From: Gaoshiqia hydrogeniformans
GTDB taxonomy: Bacteria; Bacteroidota; Bacteroidia; Bacteroidales; Prolixibacteraceae
DNA: 64,000 nt
Assembly: GCF_049347105.1 (NCBI RefSeq)
Contig: NZ_CP186334.1
Coordinates: forward strand, 3,410,001-3,474,000
Direction: 5' to 3'
The translations under genes and the position numbers were made by a program. This document shows positions 33,526-41,313 of the stretch, piece after piece (positions within the stretch are counted from its first letter, which is position 1; each line of letters opens with the position of its first letter). The notes under the pieces were generated by a model. That model worked only from the letters and a program-made list of their open reading frames with translations. It was not told the DNA's origin and made no database searches.

Positions 33526-34657
33526 CTTTGAGTACTTTTTCTCTGTAATCGTCTTTCAGTGCAGCAAAGAGCCTTTTCTTTTTTTTGGATGCTTTAAGTG
33601 ATGGTTCCTTTTCGAGCAAGGCCAGGGCAATTTTGGCAATAATATTAAAGTTCCTCGCTGAGTAATCCTTCTTTTTTAATAAGTTATCCTCGTTGAATAC
33701 CACGTCCAAAGACCAGTGCAGGTTATTTTCTACTGCCCAATGAGAACGGATAGCCTGGTTTAGTTTTGCCGGGTCTGGTTTCAGGGAGGTAATGTAATAC
33801 CTGGTTTCTTCACTGGTTTGCCCTGTTTGTTTAATATACCGTTCGCTCTTGATTTGTACCACCGACCGTATCCCCTCCCATTGTTCTTTCTCGTCCATAA
33901 AGTCCAGCTTCCCGGTGGCACGGCATGTCCTGGTTTCAACTCTTCCATGTCCGGCATCAATTGTCTGGTCCTGGGTGCAATCTTTCTGGATACGGAATAT
34001 TTTCTCAACCTGTTCTTTGAGTTCCTTTTGATTGTCTTTCACCATTAAAATGTAGTCGGCTTTTTGCCCGATGATCTTGCGGGCAATTTCTTTTTGGCAC
34101 CCCATCGCGTCAATGGTAACGATGCACCCTTTGATGGCAAGTAGTTCAAGCAACTGTGGAATGGCCACAATTTCATTTTCTTTCTGGTCAACCCCAACCT
34201 GGCCCAGGCATAAACGGCTTTGTGCGGCATAGGCAGAAACCACATGCACTGCTGATTTGGGTATACCCAACCGGCCTGAACCGCAAATGCTTTTCCCGTC
34301 AAATGCAATAACCTCCCCTTTGGTCAGATCAGAAATAGAGTTGACCCAGGCCATGAAACATTCATTAAAACGCACCGGGTCCAACCGGCAGAAAAGCTTC
34401 CCGAGAACATCATGGGACGGTATTCCGTGCTTGTAGGGAAAAAAACGCCGGAGCCACTCCAGCTTCGCCTTGCCAAACAACTGGATAGAGACCCATTCTT
34501 CTGCACCGCTGATCACAGCAGCAATAACAAGAAAAAGTATCTCGTCGAGCGGGTAATAAAAATGGCCTTTGTTTGTTCTGCGGGGATCTTCCAAGGTAGA
34601 GAAAAATTGTTGGAAAACATTTTGTTTAGTACGATTTTCTGCGTTTTGAACAGTCAT
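33521..34657 (-). CDS. ISAs1-family (H-repeat-type) DDE transposase
   Basis: Transposase of 378 residues. The N-terminal segment FFSTLEDPRRTNKGHFYYPL and LDEILFLVIAAVISGAEEW are family landmarks. The catalytic DDE acids lie in GEVIAFDGKSICGSG, VTIDAMGCQKEIA and the late HWAVENNLHWSLDVVFNED, with KADYILMVKDNQ between the second and third. No frameshift or premature stop is present. The start is the ATG at 34657; an in-frame TTG six codons upstream is less likely. Transcription runs in the same direction as the interrupted sigma gene. Confidence 0.95.
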   Translation of the reverse strand: MTVQNAENRTKQNVFQQFFSTLEDPRRTNKGHFYYPLDEILFLVIAAVISGAEEWVSIQLFGKAKLEWLRRFFPYKHGIPSHDVLGKLFCRLDPVRFNECFMAWVNSISDLTKGEVIAFDGKSICGSGRLGIPKSAVHVVSAYAAQSRLCLGQVGVDQKENEIVAIPQLLELLAIKGCIVTIDAMGCQKEIARKIIGQKADYILMVKDNQKELKEQVEKIFRIQKDCTQDQTIDAGHGRVETRTCRATGKLDFMDEKEQWEGIRSVVQIKSERYIKQTGQTSEETRYYITSLKPDPAKLNQAIRSHWAVENNLHWSLDVVFNEDNLLKKKDYSARNFNIIAKIALALLEKEPSLKASKKKKRLFAALKDDYREKVLKV

Positions 34658-34726
34658 TTTTTTGACGAAACCCAAAACCGTGATAAATATAGTAATAATT
34701 ATTCAAGCTATGAAGAACATTAATAT

Positions 34727-34745
34727 TTTAAAAGCGATTTCCCTG
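34727..34745 (-). repeat. Right terminal inverted repeat of the IS
   Basis: The complement of these 19 nt is CAGGGAAATCGCTTTTAAA, matching the left end exactly. The upstream sigma fragment reads into it and stops at 34720-34722. Confidence 0.95.
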
Positions 34746-34755
34746 GGCTCTTTGC
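34746..34755. repeat. Target-site duplication, right copy
   Basis: GGCTCTTTGC, the second copy of the 10-bp duplication. Collapsing the two copies and removing the element rejoins the sigma reading frame. Confidence 0.93.
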
Positions 34756-34914
34756 TGTTTTCATCCGGATGTCCATTTGTTTTTCCCAAATTCGCAAAAA
34801 TGTATCCTGCGCGATATCCGTTGCCGCGTCCTCATCTCCTGATTTGTAAAACACGTACCGTCTGACATCTTCGAAATACGTGTTAAATAAATAGTTGAAC
34901 TCTTCTCTGGTCAA
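34746..34914 (-). pseudogene. 5' fragment of ECF sigma factor gene split by an IS
   Basis: Encodes sigma region 2.1-2.2: FNYLFNTYFEDVRRYVFYKS and DAATDIAQDTFLRIWEKQ. After …MKTAKS the frame enters the IS and stops after eight foreign residues. With the fragment at 33096-33506 it forms one FecI-like sigma gene that precedes fecR and the TonB receptor. A TATATTTG -7 box lies upstream on the same strand at 34940-34947, so the broken gene probably still has its promoter. Confidence 0.92.
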
Positions 34915-34939
34915 TTCCGGTATATTTTCATGAATATCT

Positions 34940-34947
34940 CAAATATA
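34940..34947 (-). promoter_or_regulatory. Putative -7 box of the interrupted sigma gene
   Basis: Minus-strand TATATTTG, 26 bp upstream of the sigma ATG. No clear TTG box is found at standard distance. Confidence 0.42.
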
Positions 34948-35001
34948 AATGAAATTATCATGAAAATTCACGTTGGAAAAAGCATGAAGTAAACATTTCT
35001 A

Positions 35002-35030
35002 AGCTCATGCCTGCATTGCGGGCATGAGCT
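35002..35030 (-). terminator. Hairpin after the beta-helix lipoprotein gene
   Basis: AGCTCATGCC (35002-35011) and GGCATGAGCT (35021-35030) form a perfect 10-bp stem with a 9-nt loop, 18 bp past the lipoprotein stop. The following T-tract is absent, so it may act as an RNA-end stabiliser as much as a terminator. Confidence 0.6.
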
Positions 35031-35048
35031 GTTGTTTAACCTGAACGA

Positions 35049-36809
35049 TTAGCGTCCTCCTGTTCCACCGCTGCTTGATCCAACTTTTGTGAGTGTGGCG
35101 GAAATCGTAAAACTTCCGTACAATATTCCGCCCGAGTAGGTTCCGCCCGAGTATAACCCATCTTCAACTGTTCCGGTGTGGGTCCCTCCGGTGTAGATTT
35201 GGTAACTTGTGCCTTTTGTCAGCGCCGGCGATGAAACCACCATCGATGAATAACTTCGGATTGGTTGGAAGGTCACGATTTCATTCCCGTTGGTATCCTG
35301 AAGATGGAACAGGGTCCCCGCCGCTCTCGATGAGGTGAAAAAGATCAGGACGGAATATTGGGAGGTTGATGTATTGGGAGCCTCCGTCATGTTCGAACCT
35401 GTTCCTGAAATAATCAATGTGCCTCCTGTTACATCAATATTGCCGTTAACATCCATACCAACCTCTACTGAGCCCGACGGCCCGTGAACAAGTACGGTCC
35501 CGGCAGTCATGCGCATATTACCGTTGCTGTCAATACCATCGCCGCCCGAAGCATTTACCACGATATTTCCGCCATAAAGATTCAGGTAACTTCCGTCGTT
35601 CGATTCCCCGCCTCTTCCGCTTGTCGCGTTGAACCCATCATCTGATGATGCGATGCTTAAGTTTCCGCTGTTCACGGTAATGGATGGTCCCTCAATCCCT
35701 TCGTATGATTTGGTGATCTCAATGTTCCCGCCATTGATGACGATTGCACCGTCGGCATGGATGCCGTCGTCCCGGGAAGAGATGGTTATATTTCCGTTGT
35801 TAATAACAAGGCTTCCGCCGGAGTGAAGCCCGTCATCGGCCGAGTTGATGATGAAGTCGCCATAATCGATGATAATACTGATTTCGGCTTTGAGCCCTTT
35901 GGCCGAAATTAAACTGCTGATTGAACTGCTGCTGCCTCCTCCCGATTTCAGGTTAAAGGTGCCGGATGCGATCAGGATATCCGTGACGGCCTGCATGGCA
36001 TCGGTGCCGGAGGTAATGGTTACTGTCGCGCTTTCAACCGAGATGTAACCTTTGGCCGCGTTTGTTTCGTTGTCCGACTTAAGGCCGTCTCCGCCGGTAG
36101 TCAGGTTAAAGGTTCCACTTTTAATGATGAGATAATCTTTTCCCCGGATGCCGTCATCATTGGCTGTAACGGAGATGGTCCCGGCAGTGATGATCAGACC
36201 GTCTTTGCCGGTGATGCCATCGTTGTAGTTGCCATTTACCGTGAGCGAGCCATTCCCGTAAATGGAGAGGGCTGACTTACTGAACAGGGCCGCGTTGGGT
36301 TCGTCGTCGCTGCTGCTGTCAAAGGTGTATGAAGTTCCGTCGGCGAGGTAATTGTTCGTGTTTTCGGGTAGGATAATGATCACTTTCCCGGCTTTTTTTA
36401 TGTTTACGGGAGCACTGTTGGAACAGCTGACATCAATCCCGTTAAAAATAAGCCGGACTATTTCTGTCTCTTCGGTATTGACGATGATCTGACCATTTGT
36501 CAGCGAACCGCTGATGTTGTAGTTCCCGGCTGCTGTTATGGTCAGCACACTGCCGTTTGCCGATGCGCCCGAACCGCTGACGGTAATGGAGCTTCCGTGT
36601 AGCGTGATGATGTTTTCCGATGAGCTGTCCCATACATAATCCGCCGGATCTTCGTGTGGTTCGGCGTTTCCGGTTGTTGTATCCACCGTGGTTTCGTCAG
36701 GCTTGCTTTCTTCTTCATCTTCGTTGTCATCATTGATGTGAAGACATGAAATGATAAATACAGATAGAAGCAGGGATGAGGTAATCCGTAAAAAAAATCT
36801 CGTGTTCAT
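35049..36809 (-). CDS. Carbohydrate-binding-domain (DUF4353-type) surface lipoprotein
   Basis: Lipoprotein of 586 residues with lipobox FIISC (Cys near residue 21), then an acidic, Thr-rich linker. A long repetitive region (about residues 60-480) follows, in which short strands alternate with NDDG, GGDG, SADDG, SRDDG and SGGDG turns, for example TANDDGIRGKDYLIIKSGTF. This pattern predicts a right-handed parallel beta-helix, with a terminal beta domain. It resembles the carbohydrate-binding domain family that accompanies CotH- and VTC-type operons. There is no catalytic motif. It is the last gene of a three-gene operon after DUF2490 and DUF4956 genes (gap 26 bp). A role in surface binding is an inference. 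Confidence 0.8.
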   Translation of the reverse strand: MNTRFFLRITSSLLLSVFIISCLHINDDNEDEEESKPDETTVDTTTGNAEPHEDPADYVWDSSSENIITLHGSSITVSGSGASANGSVLTITAAGNYNISGSLTNGQIIVNTEETEIVRLIFNGIDVSCSNSAPVNIKKAGKVIIILPENTNNYLADGTSYTFDSSSDDEPNAALFSKSALSIYGNGSLTVNGNYNDGITGKDGLIITAGTISVTANDDGIRGKDYLIIKSGTFNLTTGGDGLKSDNETNAAKGYISVESATVTITSGTDAMQAVTDILIASGTFNLKSGGGSSSSISSLISAKGLKAEISIIIDYGDFIINSADDGLHSGGSLVINNGNITISSRDDGIHADGAIVINGGNIEITKSYEGIEGPSITVNSGNLSIASSDDGFNATSGRGGESNDGSYLNLYGGNIVVNASGGDGIDSNGNMRMTAGTVLVHGPSGSVEVGMDVNGNIDVTGGTLIISGTGSNMTEAPNTSTSQYSVLIFFTSSRAAGTLFHLQDTNGNEIVTFQPIRSYSSMVVSSPALTKGTSYQIYTGGTHTGTVEDGLYSGGTYSGGILYGSFTISATLTKVGSSSGGTGGR

Positions 36810-36835
36810 GTTTTCTGTGTTTATTGATATTCAAA

Positions 36836-37525
36836 CTAATTTTTCTTGAAATCGTATTTGTATTCCAGTCCAAGCACAAATCGTTGAACCGGATTTTTTA
36901 CATTTATTTCTTTATCGAACGCACCGAATAATTCCAAGCGATTTCGTTTGTTTAATTTATAAGCTCCGGCCAGTTTGTATCTGATTTTATCAAAACGGTT
37001 TCCGTCGGGATTATTTAATTGGTAGAAGGTTTCAACCAAAAAAGACGGGGTCAGCGGTGATTTGGGAATGTTATATTCCATTTCGAGCCGGTTACGCCAG
37101 CTGTTTTTCGGGTTCATTTTATAATCGCGTACCGTCTCGTCTTTCCAGGTTGATTGGAGTCGTTCGCGTAAACTGAAGGTAAACCTGTTCCATCCTTTTT
37201 TGCCCTGTACAAAAAAATTATATCGGTTACGGGGTTGATAGTCGTCGTTTTCAACATCATGGAAATAAATGAACTGGTAGCTTGCGCCCAATTTGAAGGT
37301 TTTCGATAGTTTGTATTGAATGTCAAGATCCGTTTTCAGCCGTTCTATCGTTCCCGACTGTTGCATGGTTCGCAATTCTTCTCCAAGATAAAATGACCAG
37401 TTTTTTATTTTTTTCTCAGCTCCTGCGGTGAACCAGGCGCCAAAGTCGTGGCTTTGCGCGTAACTGCTTGTCAGAAAAAGAAGACAGGATAAAACGGTAT
37501 ATAGCTTCAAAAAATGGTTGTTCAT
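36836..37525 (-). CDS. DUF2490 outer-membrane beta-barrel protein
   Basis: A 229-residue protein with a signal peptide ending in SYAQ (about residue 24) and regularly alternating amphipathic strands (FGAWFTAGAEKKIKNWSFYL, FTFSLRERLQSTWKD, FVLGLEYKYDFKK). The layout is an eight- to ten-strand outer-membrane barrel; DUF2490 members have no experimentally defined function. It lies between the DUF4956 gene (28 bp) and the lipoprotein gene (26 bp) in one operon, suggesting an envelope complex with them. Confidence 0.82.
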   Translation of the reverse strand: MNNHFLKLYTVLSCLLFLTSSYAQSHDFGAWFTAGAEKKIKNWSFYLGEELRTMQQSGTIERLKTDLDIQYKLSKTFKLGASYQFIYFHDVENDDYQPRNRYNFFVQGKKGWNRFTFSLRERLQSTWKDETVRDYKMNPKNSWRNRLEMEYNIPKSPLTPSFLVETFYQLNNPDGNRFDKIRYKLAGAYKLNKRNRLELFGAFDKEINVKNPVQRFVLGLEYKYDFKKN

Positions 37526-37553
37526 AACAATAACATAGAATTAAACAATCGGA

Positions 37554-38201
37554 TTAACTGATGGATTGAAGTTCTTTTATGTTGTCGGCGGTGTTAATTT
37601 CGCCATTGCCCGGGTAATAGATTTTCACAAAGGCAATTTTCTTTTTAAAGTTGATCTGCCCGAGCTCGAAACGCTGTACCATCAATCCGGTTCGTTCCCG
37701 TAAATCTTCGAGCATTTTTTGCTGGTTTTCCGGCTTTATCAGATCAATCTTCTCATAAATAATAAATTTTGATGCGGTATGCCTGATTAGGTGATTGGTT
37801 TCCATCACCCAAACCAGCAACAGAAAAATGCAGTTGGTAATCAGAATTTCGGCATGGCTGTTTGTTCCGTTGCTCAGGGCATTAATCACCGAAATGCCGA
37901 TGATGACAAAAAGATAAGTCATTTCGCGCACCGGCAGTGTATCGGTCCGGTAACGAAGAATCCCGAAAATCGCGAACAGGCCGAGAGCAAAACCGATTTT
38001 AATTTTAACACTTTCGAGCAGGTAAACCATCAGGAAGATGGTGGCGCTAACCATCAGAAAGGTGAACAGATAGTCGCGCCGCTGTGTTTTTCGGTAATAA
38101 AAATAGCGGATAATAATTCCGGTTACTAAAAAATTGAACCCGAAGTAAATTAATAACAAATAATGAGGTGCGATTTGTTCGAGAGACGTCTCAAGGTACA
38201 T
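37554..38201 (-). CDS. DUF4956 membrane protein
   Basis: Inner-membrane protein of 215 residues with about five transmembrane helices in its first 140 residues (for example LLLIYFGFNFLVTGIIIRYF and IGFALGLFAIFGILRYRTDT). It ends in a soluble domain of ~70 residues. The FGILRYRTDTLPVREMTYLF block is the family hallmark. DUF4956 proteins are usually linked to VTC-type polyphosphate polymerase and CotH kinase genes. Neither is present here, but the beta-helix lipoprotein two genes downstream belongs to the same kind of cluster. Likely first gene of the operon. Confidence 0.88.
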   Translation of the reverse strand: MYLETSLEQIAPHYLLLIYFGFNFLVTGIIIRYFYYRKTQRRDYLFTFLMVSATIFLMVYLLESVKIKIGFALGLFAIFGILRYRTDTLPVREMTYLFVIIGISVINALSNGTNSHAEILITNCIFLLLVWVMETNHLIRHTASKFIIYEKIDLIKPENQQKMLEDLRERTGLMVQRFELGQINFKKKIAFVKIYYPGNGEINTADNIKELQSIS

Positions 38202-38414
38202 GGCATTTTATTTAATTGAGATTAAACGACTGAATAACTGTGGTGGATCCGAACGGGCGGTTTGTTTTTTTCATAATACGCATGTTAAGATTGACAATTT
38301 TTTTACTTATATCCTGAGAACGGATGAGTTACCCTACTTTCTTTGTTGAAAAAAATGAGAAACCCGGGAAAACATTGTTGACGGTTTTCTTATCAAACGA
38401 ATTTAAAAGACAGG

Positions 38415-38446
38415 TTATAAAAAAAGCCGCTGGTTAGACGGCTTTT
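38415..38446 (-). terminator. Orphan minus-strand terminator
   Basis: Minus-strand stem CGGC-type arms AAAAGCCG/CGGCTTTT with a 9-nt loop, followed by seven consecutive T. No annotated minus-strand gene lies between it and the GH105 start, so it may end an unannotated small transcript or block antisense read-through into DUF4956. Confidence 0.55.
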
Positions 38447-38662
38447 CGATCATGAGTAACAAAAAAGAAGTTAAATCTTCTGTTTTTGTATTGTCTTGGC
38501 AGACAATGTTTTTATGTCGGGTTGAACTTCAGAAAAGACTTGTTTTGAATGGGCTAAAGATAAAGATTAACTGTTGTTTTTTCATTTGCCTGTCTGATTT
38601 TTATTACAGATTCCTGTTTTTACGGGACTAATGGATGAGAAACGCTTAAATTTTTTTGATTC

Positions 38663-38694
38663 TTGCAATCGATTGCACTAAATGATTATATTTG
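38663..38694 (+). promoter_or_regulatory. Promoter of the GH105 operon
   Basis: TTG at 38663-38665, 21-nt spacer, TATATTTG at 38687-38694: a full match to the Bacteroidota consensus, 28 nt before the GH105 ATG. The spacer contains a 14-bp perfect palindrome. Confidence 0.68.
38664..38677. promoter_or_regulatory. LacI-family-type operator within the promoter
   Basis: TGCAATCGATTGCA is its own reverse complement over 14 bp and has the TGnAAnCGnTTnCA form with central CG that is typical of LacI-family operators. It overlaps the TTG element and the spacer, a position suited to repression by steric block. No LacI-type repressor gene is in the window. Confidence 0.6.
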
Positions 38695-38722
38695 ACTTCT
38701 GTAAAACCTAAATCAATAGAAT

Positions 38723-39823
38723 ATGAAAAGAACTGTTATTAGCTCGCTTTTTTTCTTTTTTCTCATCTCTTTTTCGTTTGGGACAAGTCCTTCAGATAAG
38801 ATTTTTGCTGCGAAACAAATCAAAAAAACCATGTTGAAAGCCACTTTCTGGCAATTGGATCATCCGAAACATGAATTGTATGATTGGACGAACGGTGCAT
38901 TTTACGCCGGGGTAGTTGCCGCCTACGAAACAACCGGTTCAAAAAAAATATGGAAAGCTTTGCTCGAAATGGGTGAAGCGAACGAGTGGAAAGCCGGTCC
39001 GCGCCTCACACATGCCGACGACCATGCAATTGGCCAGACGTACATTGATGTTTACAGAATCACCGGCAATCCGAAAATGATTGACCCTTTTCGGCAGACC
39101 ATGGATGAGTTTATGGCAACATCATATCCGGTTCAGGAGCCGCTTCGCCCGATTACCTGGTGGTGGTGCGATGCCCTTTTTATGGCGCCTCCGGCATTGG
39201 TCAAACTGGGAATAACCCTCGACGACGACAGGTATTTAAAATACAATGACCGGTTATTTAAGGAATGTTACGACCTGCTGTATGACCAGGACGAGGACTT
39301 GTTTGCACGGGATAAAAGTTATCAGTTGAACTGGTCTGAACCAAAACGTGAAGCAAACGGGCAAAAAATATTCTGGTCGCGTGGGAATGGATGGGTCATG
39401 GGCGGTTTGGTCAGGGTGCTTGAAGAACTGCCGCAGGATTACGCGAACCGTTCGTTTTATGAGACAATCTTTCTTGAAATGTCAGCCCGGATTGCCGGCT
39501 TACAGCGGGAAGACGGCTTGTGGCGCGCCAGTTTACTCGATCCTGATGCTTATCCGGGAGGAGAGGCAAGCGGTTCGGGGTTTTTTACTTATGCCCTGGC
39601 ATGGGGGCTTAACCGGGGACTGCTGGATAAAGACAAGTATCTTCCGGTAATACGGAAAGCCTGGATTGGTTTGAATAGCCTGGTTCAGCCCGACGGCCGA
39701 GTTGGATGGTGCCAGCCGATCGGAGCCGATCCCCGGAAAAATTTCACAGCCGAAAGTTGGGAAGTTTACGGCACAGGCGCATTTTTACTGGCCGGCAGTG
39801 AAGTCATAAAAATTGAATGGTAA
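38723..39823 (+). CDS. GH105 unsaturated glucuronyl/rhamnogalacturonyl hydrolase
   Basis: Removes 4,5-unsaturated uronic acid residues left by polysaccharide lyases, by a hydration mechanism. The 366-residue protein has a signal peptide (residues 1-20). It shows the (alpha/alpha)6-barrel signature of GH88/GH105: HADDHAIGQTY with an Asp near residue 100, WWWCDALFMAPP with D150 as the likely catalytic acid, and FWSRGNGWVMGGLVRVLE. It is the first gene of a LacI-operator-controlled operon with an exported oxidoreductase and isomerase-fold protein. The substrate is probably an oligosaccharide from pectin, ulvan or a glycosaminoglycan; which one is not decided by the sequence. Confidence 0.88.
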   Translation: MKRTVISSLFFFFLISFSFGTSPSDKIFAAKQIKKTMLKATFWQLDHPKHELYDWTNGAFYAGVVAAYETTGSKKIWKALLEMGEANEWKAGPRLTHADDHAIGQTYIDVYRITGNPKMIDPFRQTMDEFMATSYPVQEPLRPITWWWCDALFMAPPALVKLGITLDDDRYLKYNDRLFKECYDLLYDQDEDLFARDKSYQLNWSEPKREANGQKIFWSRGNGWVMGGLVRVLEELPQDYANRSFYETIFLEMSARIAGLQREDGLWRASLLDPDAYPGGEASGSGFFTYALAWGLNRGLLDKDKYLPVIRKAWIGLNSLVQPDGRVGWCQPIGADPRKNFTAESWEVYGTGAFLLAGSEVIKIEW

Positions 39824-39870
39824 AAGATTAGTTTTATCTTCGTAAAAATAAAAATCTAAATTTTAAGCCA

Positions 39871-41307
39871 ATGAAACTGAATAATTCAAGACGCTCATTT
39901 TTAAAGAAAAGTCTTGCCCTGACAGCTGCTTCCGCGTTTCCGACGATCCTCGTCAAAACCGTGTCGGGGGCTGTCATGCCGCTTTCGAAACTAGCCGCGG
40001 CCGGCGAACGTGTTAACCTGGCCTGTTGCGGAATCGGCAATCGCGGCGGCGAGATCATCCAAGCCCTGTACGATACCGGATTAGCCAATATTGTAGCTCT
40101 TTGCGACGTGGATATGGGAGCGCCGCATACACAGAAAATCATGCAAAAGTTTCCTGATGTGCCGCGCTTTCAGGATTTCCGGGTGATGTTTGACAAAATG
40201 GCTAATCAAATTGACGCTGTTTCGGTTGGTGTGCCCGATCATGCCCATTTTCCGATCACCATGCTGGCAATGAGCCTGGGCAAACATGTTTATGTTGAAA
40301 AACCAATGGCCCGCACTTTCAACGAGGTTGAACTGATGATGAAGGCGGCTAAAAAGTATAAGGTAGCCACCCAAATGGGGAACCAGGGGCATTCCGAAGG
40401 AAATTATTTTCAGTTTAAAGCATGGGCCGAGGCCGGGATCATTAAAGATGTGACAGCCATCACTGCTCATATGAATAATTCACGTCGCTGGCACGGCTGG
40501 GATCCCCGGATCACCAAATTCCCCGATGGTGAGCCCATTCCGGAAACCCTGGATTGGGATACCTGGCTGTCGGCTGCCCGGCATCACGATTATCACCGGG
40601 ATTTTGTTAACGGCCAGTGGCGATGCTGGTACGACTTTGGCATGGGCGCCCTGGGCGACTGGGGAGCACACATCATCGATACGGCCCATCAGTTTCTCGA
40701 TTTAGGTCTGCCTTACGAGATTGACGCCGTAAAACTGGATGGCCATAACCCGTTTTTCTTTCCCATGTCGTCCACCTTGTCGTTTAAATTTCCGAAACGG
40801 GGTAAAATGCCGGCCTGTGAAATTACCTGGTACGATGGCGTGAACAATATACCTGCAGTGCCCGAAGGTTACGGCGTGTCCGAGCTTGACCCAAATATTC
40901 CGCCGCCAAGCACCGGGAAAATTCAGCCGGCCAAGCTGAACCCGGGAAAGATTATTTACAGTAAGGATCTCATTTTCAAGGGTGGCTCACACGGAAGTAC
41001 GCTTTCCATTATTCCTGAAGAGAAAGCAAAGGATATGCAAGGAAAATTACCCGAAGTCCTGGTAAGCCCGTCCAACCACTATGCCAACTTCCTGCTGGCC
41101 TGCAAAGGTCAGGAAGCCTGCCGTTCTCCATTCGAAATTGCCGGTCCGTTAAGCCAGGTTTTCAACCTGGGAGTTTTGGCCCAGCAACTCAATACAAAAC
41201 TCTTGTTCGACCGCAAAACCAAACAGATTACCAATAATAAACTGGCTAACCAACTGCTGGTGGGCACGCCTCCCCGCAAAGATTGGGAGCAGTACTATAA
41301 ACTGTAA
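39871..41307 (+). CDS. Tat-exported Gfo/Idh/MocA-family oxidoreductase
   Basis: NAD(P)-dependent sugar oxidoreductase of 478 residues. The N-terminus has a twin-arginine signal (SRRSFLKKSLALTAASAF), so it is exported folded with its cofactor. The Rossmann fold begins at VNLACCGIGNRGGEI. Further family motifs are KHVYVEKPMARTFNEVE, MGNQGHSEGNYFQFKAW and MGALGDWGAHIIDTAHQFLD. This long, Tat-dependent subgroup is common in Bacteroidota and Planctomycetota glycan loci. It lies 47 bp after GH105 and 6 bp before the isomerase-fold gene, so all three act on one substrate pool in the periplasm. It may oxidise a sugar hydroxyl to a keto group before cleavage; that reaction is inferred. Confidence 0.88.
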   Translation: MKLNNSRRSFLKKSLALTAASAFPTILVKTVSGAVMPLSKLAAAGERVNLACCGIGNRGGEIIQALYDTGLANIVALCDVDMGAPHTQKIMQKFPDVPRFQDFRVMFDKMANQIDAVSVGVPDHAHFPITMLAMSLGKHVYVEKPMARTFNEVELMMKAAKKYKVATQMGNQGHSEGNYFQFKAWAEAGIIKDVTAITAHMNNSRRWHGWDPRITKFPDGEPIPETLDWDTWLSAARHHDYHRDFVNGQWRCWYDFGMGALGDWGAHIIDTAHQFLDLGLPYEIDAVKLDGHNPFFFPMSSTLSFKFPKRGKMPACEITWYDGVNNIPAVPEGYGVSELDPNIPPPSTGKIQPAKLNPGKIIYSKDLIFKGGSHGSTLSIIPEEKAKDMQGKLPEVLVSPSNHYANFLLACKGQEACRSPFEIAGPLSQVFNLGVLAQQLNTKLLFDRKTKQITNNKLANQLLVGTPPRKDWEQYYKL

Positions 41308-41313
41308 AAAACG

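Larger units (their letters stand above)
33507..34745 (-). mobile_element. ISAs1-family insertion sequence, apparently complete
   Basis: A 1,239-bp element bounded by perfect 19-bp terminal inverted repeats, CAGGGAAATCGCTTTTAAA at 33507-33525 and its complement at 34727-34745. It is flanked by a 10-bp direct repeat GGCTCTTTGC (33497-33506 and 34746-34755). The single transposase gene is full length with an intact DDE triad, and its stop codon lies inside the left terminal repeat. Perfect ends, perfect target duplication and an undamaged transposase indicate a recent and possibly still active insertion. Confidence 0.95.
38202..38722. other. 521-bp divergent gap with hairpins and the PUL promoter
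   Basis: No supportable gene. It holds a minus-oriented terminator-like hairpin (AAAAGCCG at 38422-38429 and CGGCTTTT at 38439-38446, followed on the minus strand by seven T), a 7-bp hairpin ATTGTCT/AGACAAT with TGGC loop (38490-38507), and the promoter-operator of the GH105 operon (38663-38694). The minus-oriented terminator has no gene upstream of it on that strand. Confidence 0.55.

Noticed and set aside
34720..34914. A separate small sigma-like gene
   Set aside because: It is the interrupted 5' part of the sigma gene; its last eight residues come from the IS terminal repeat.
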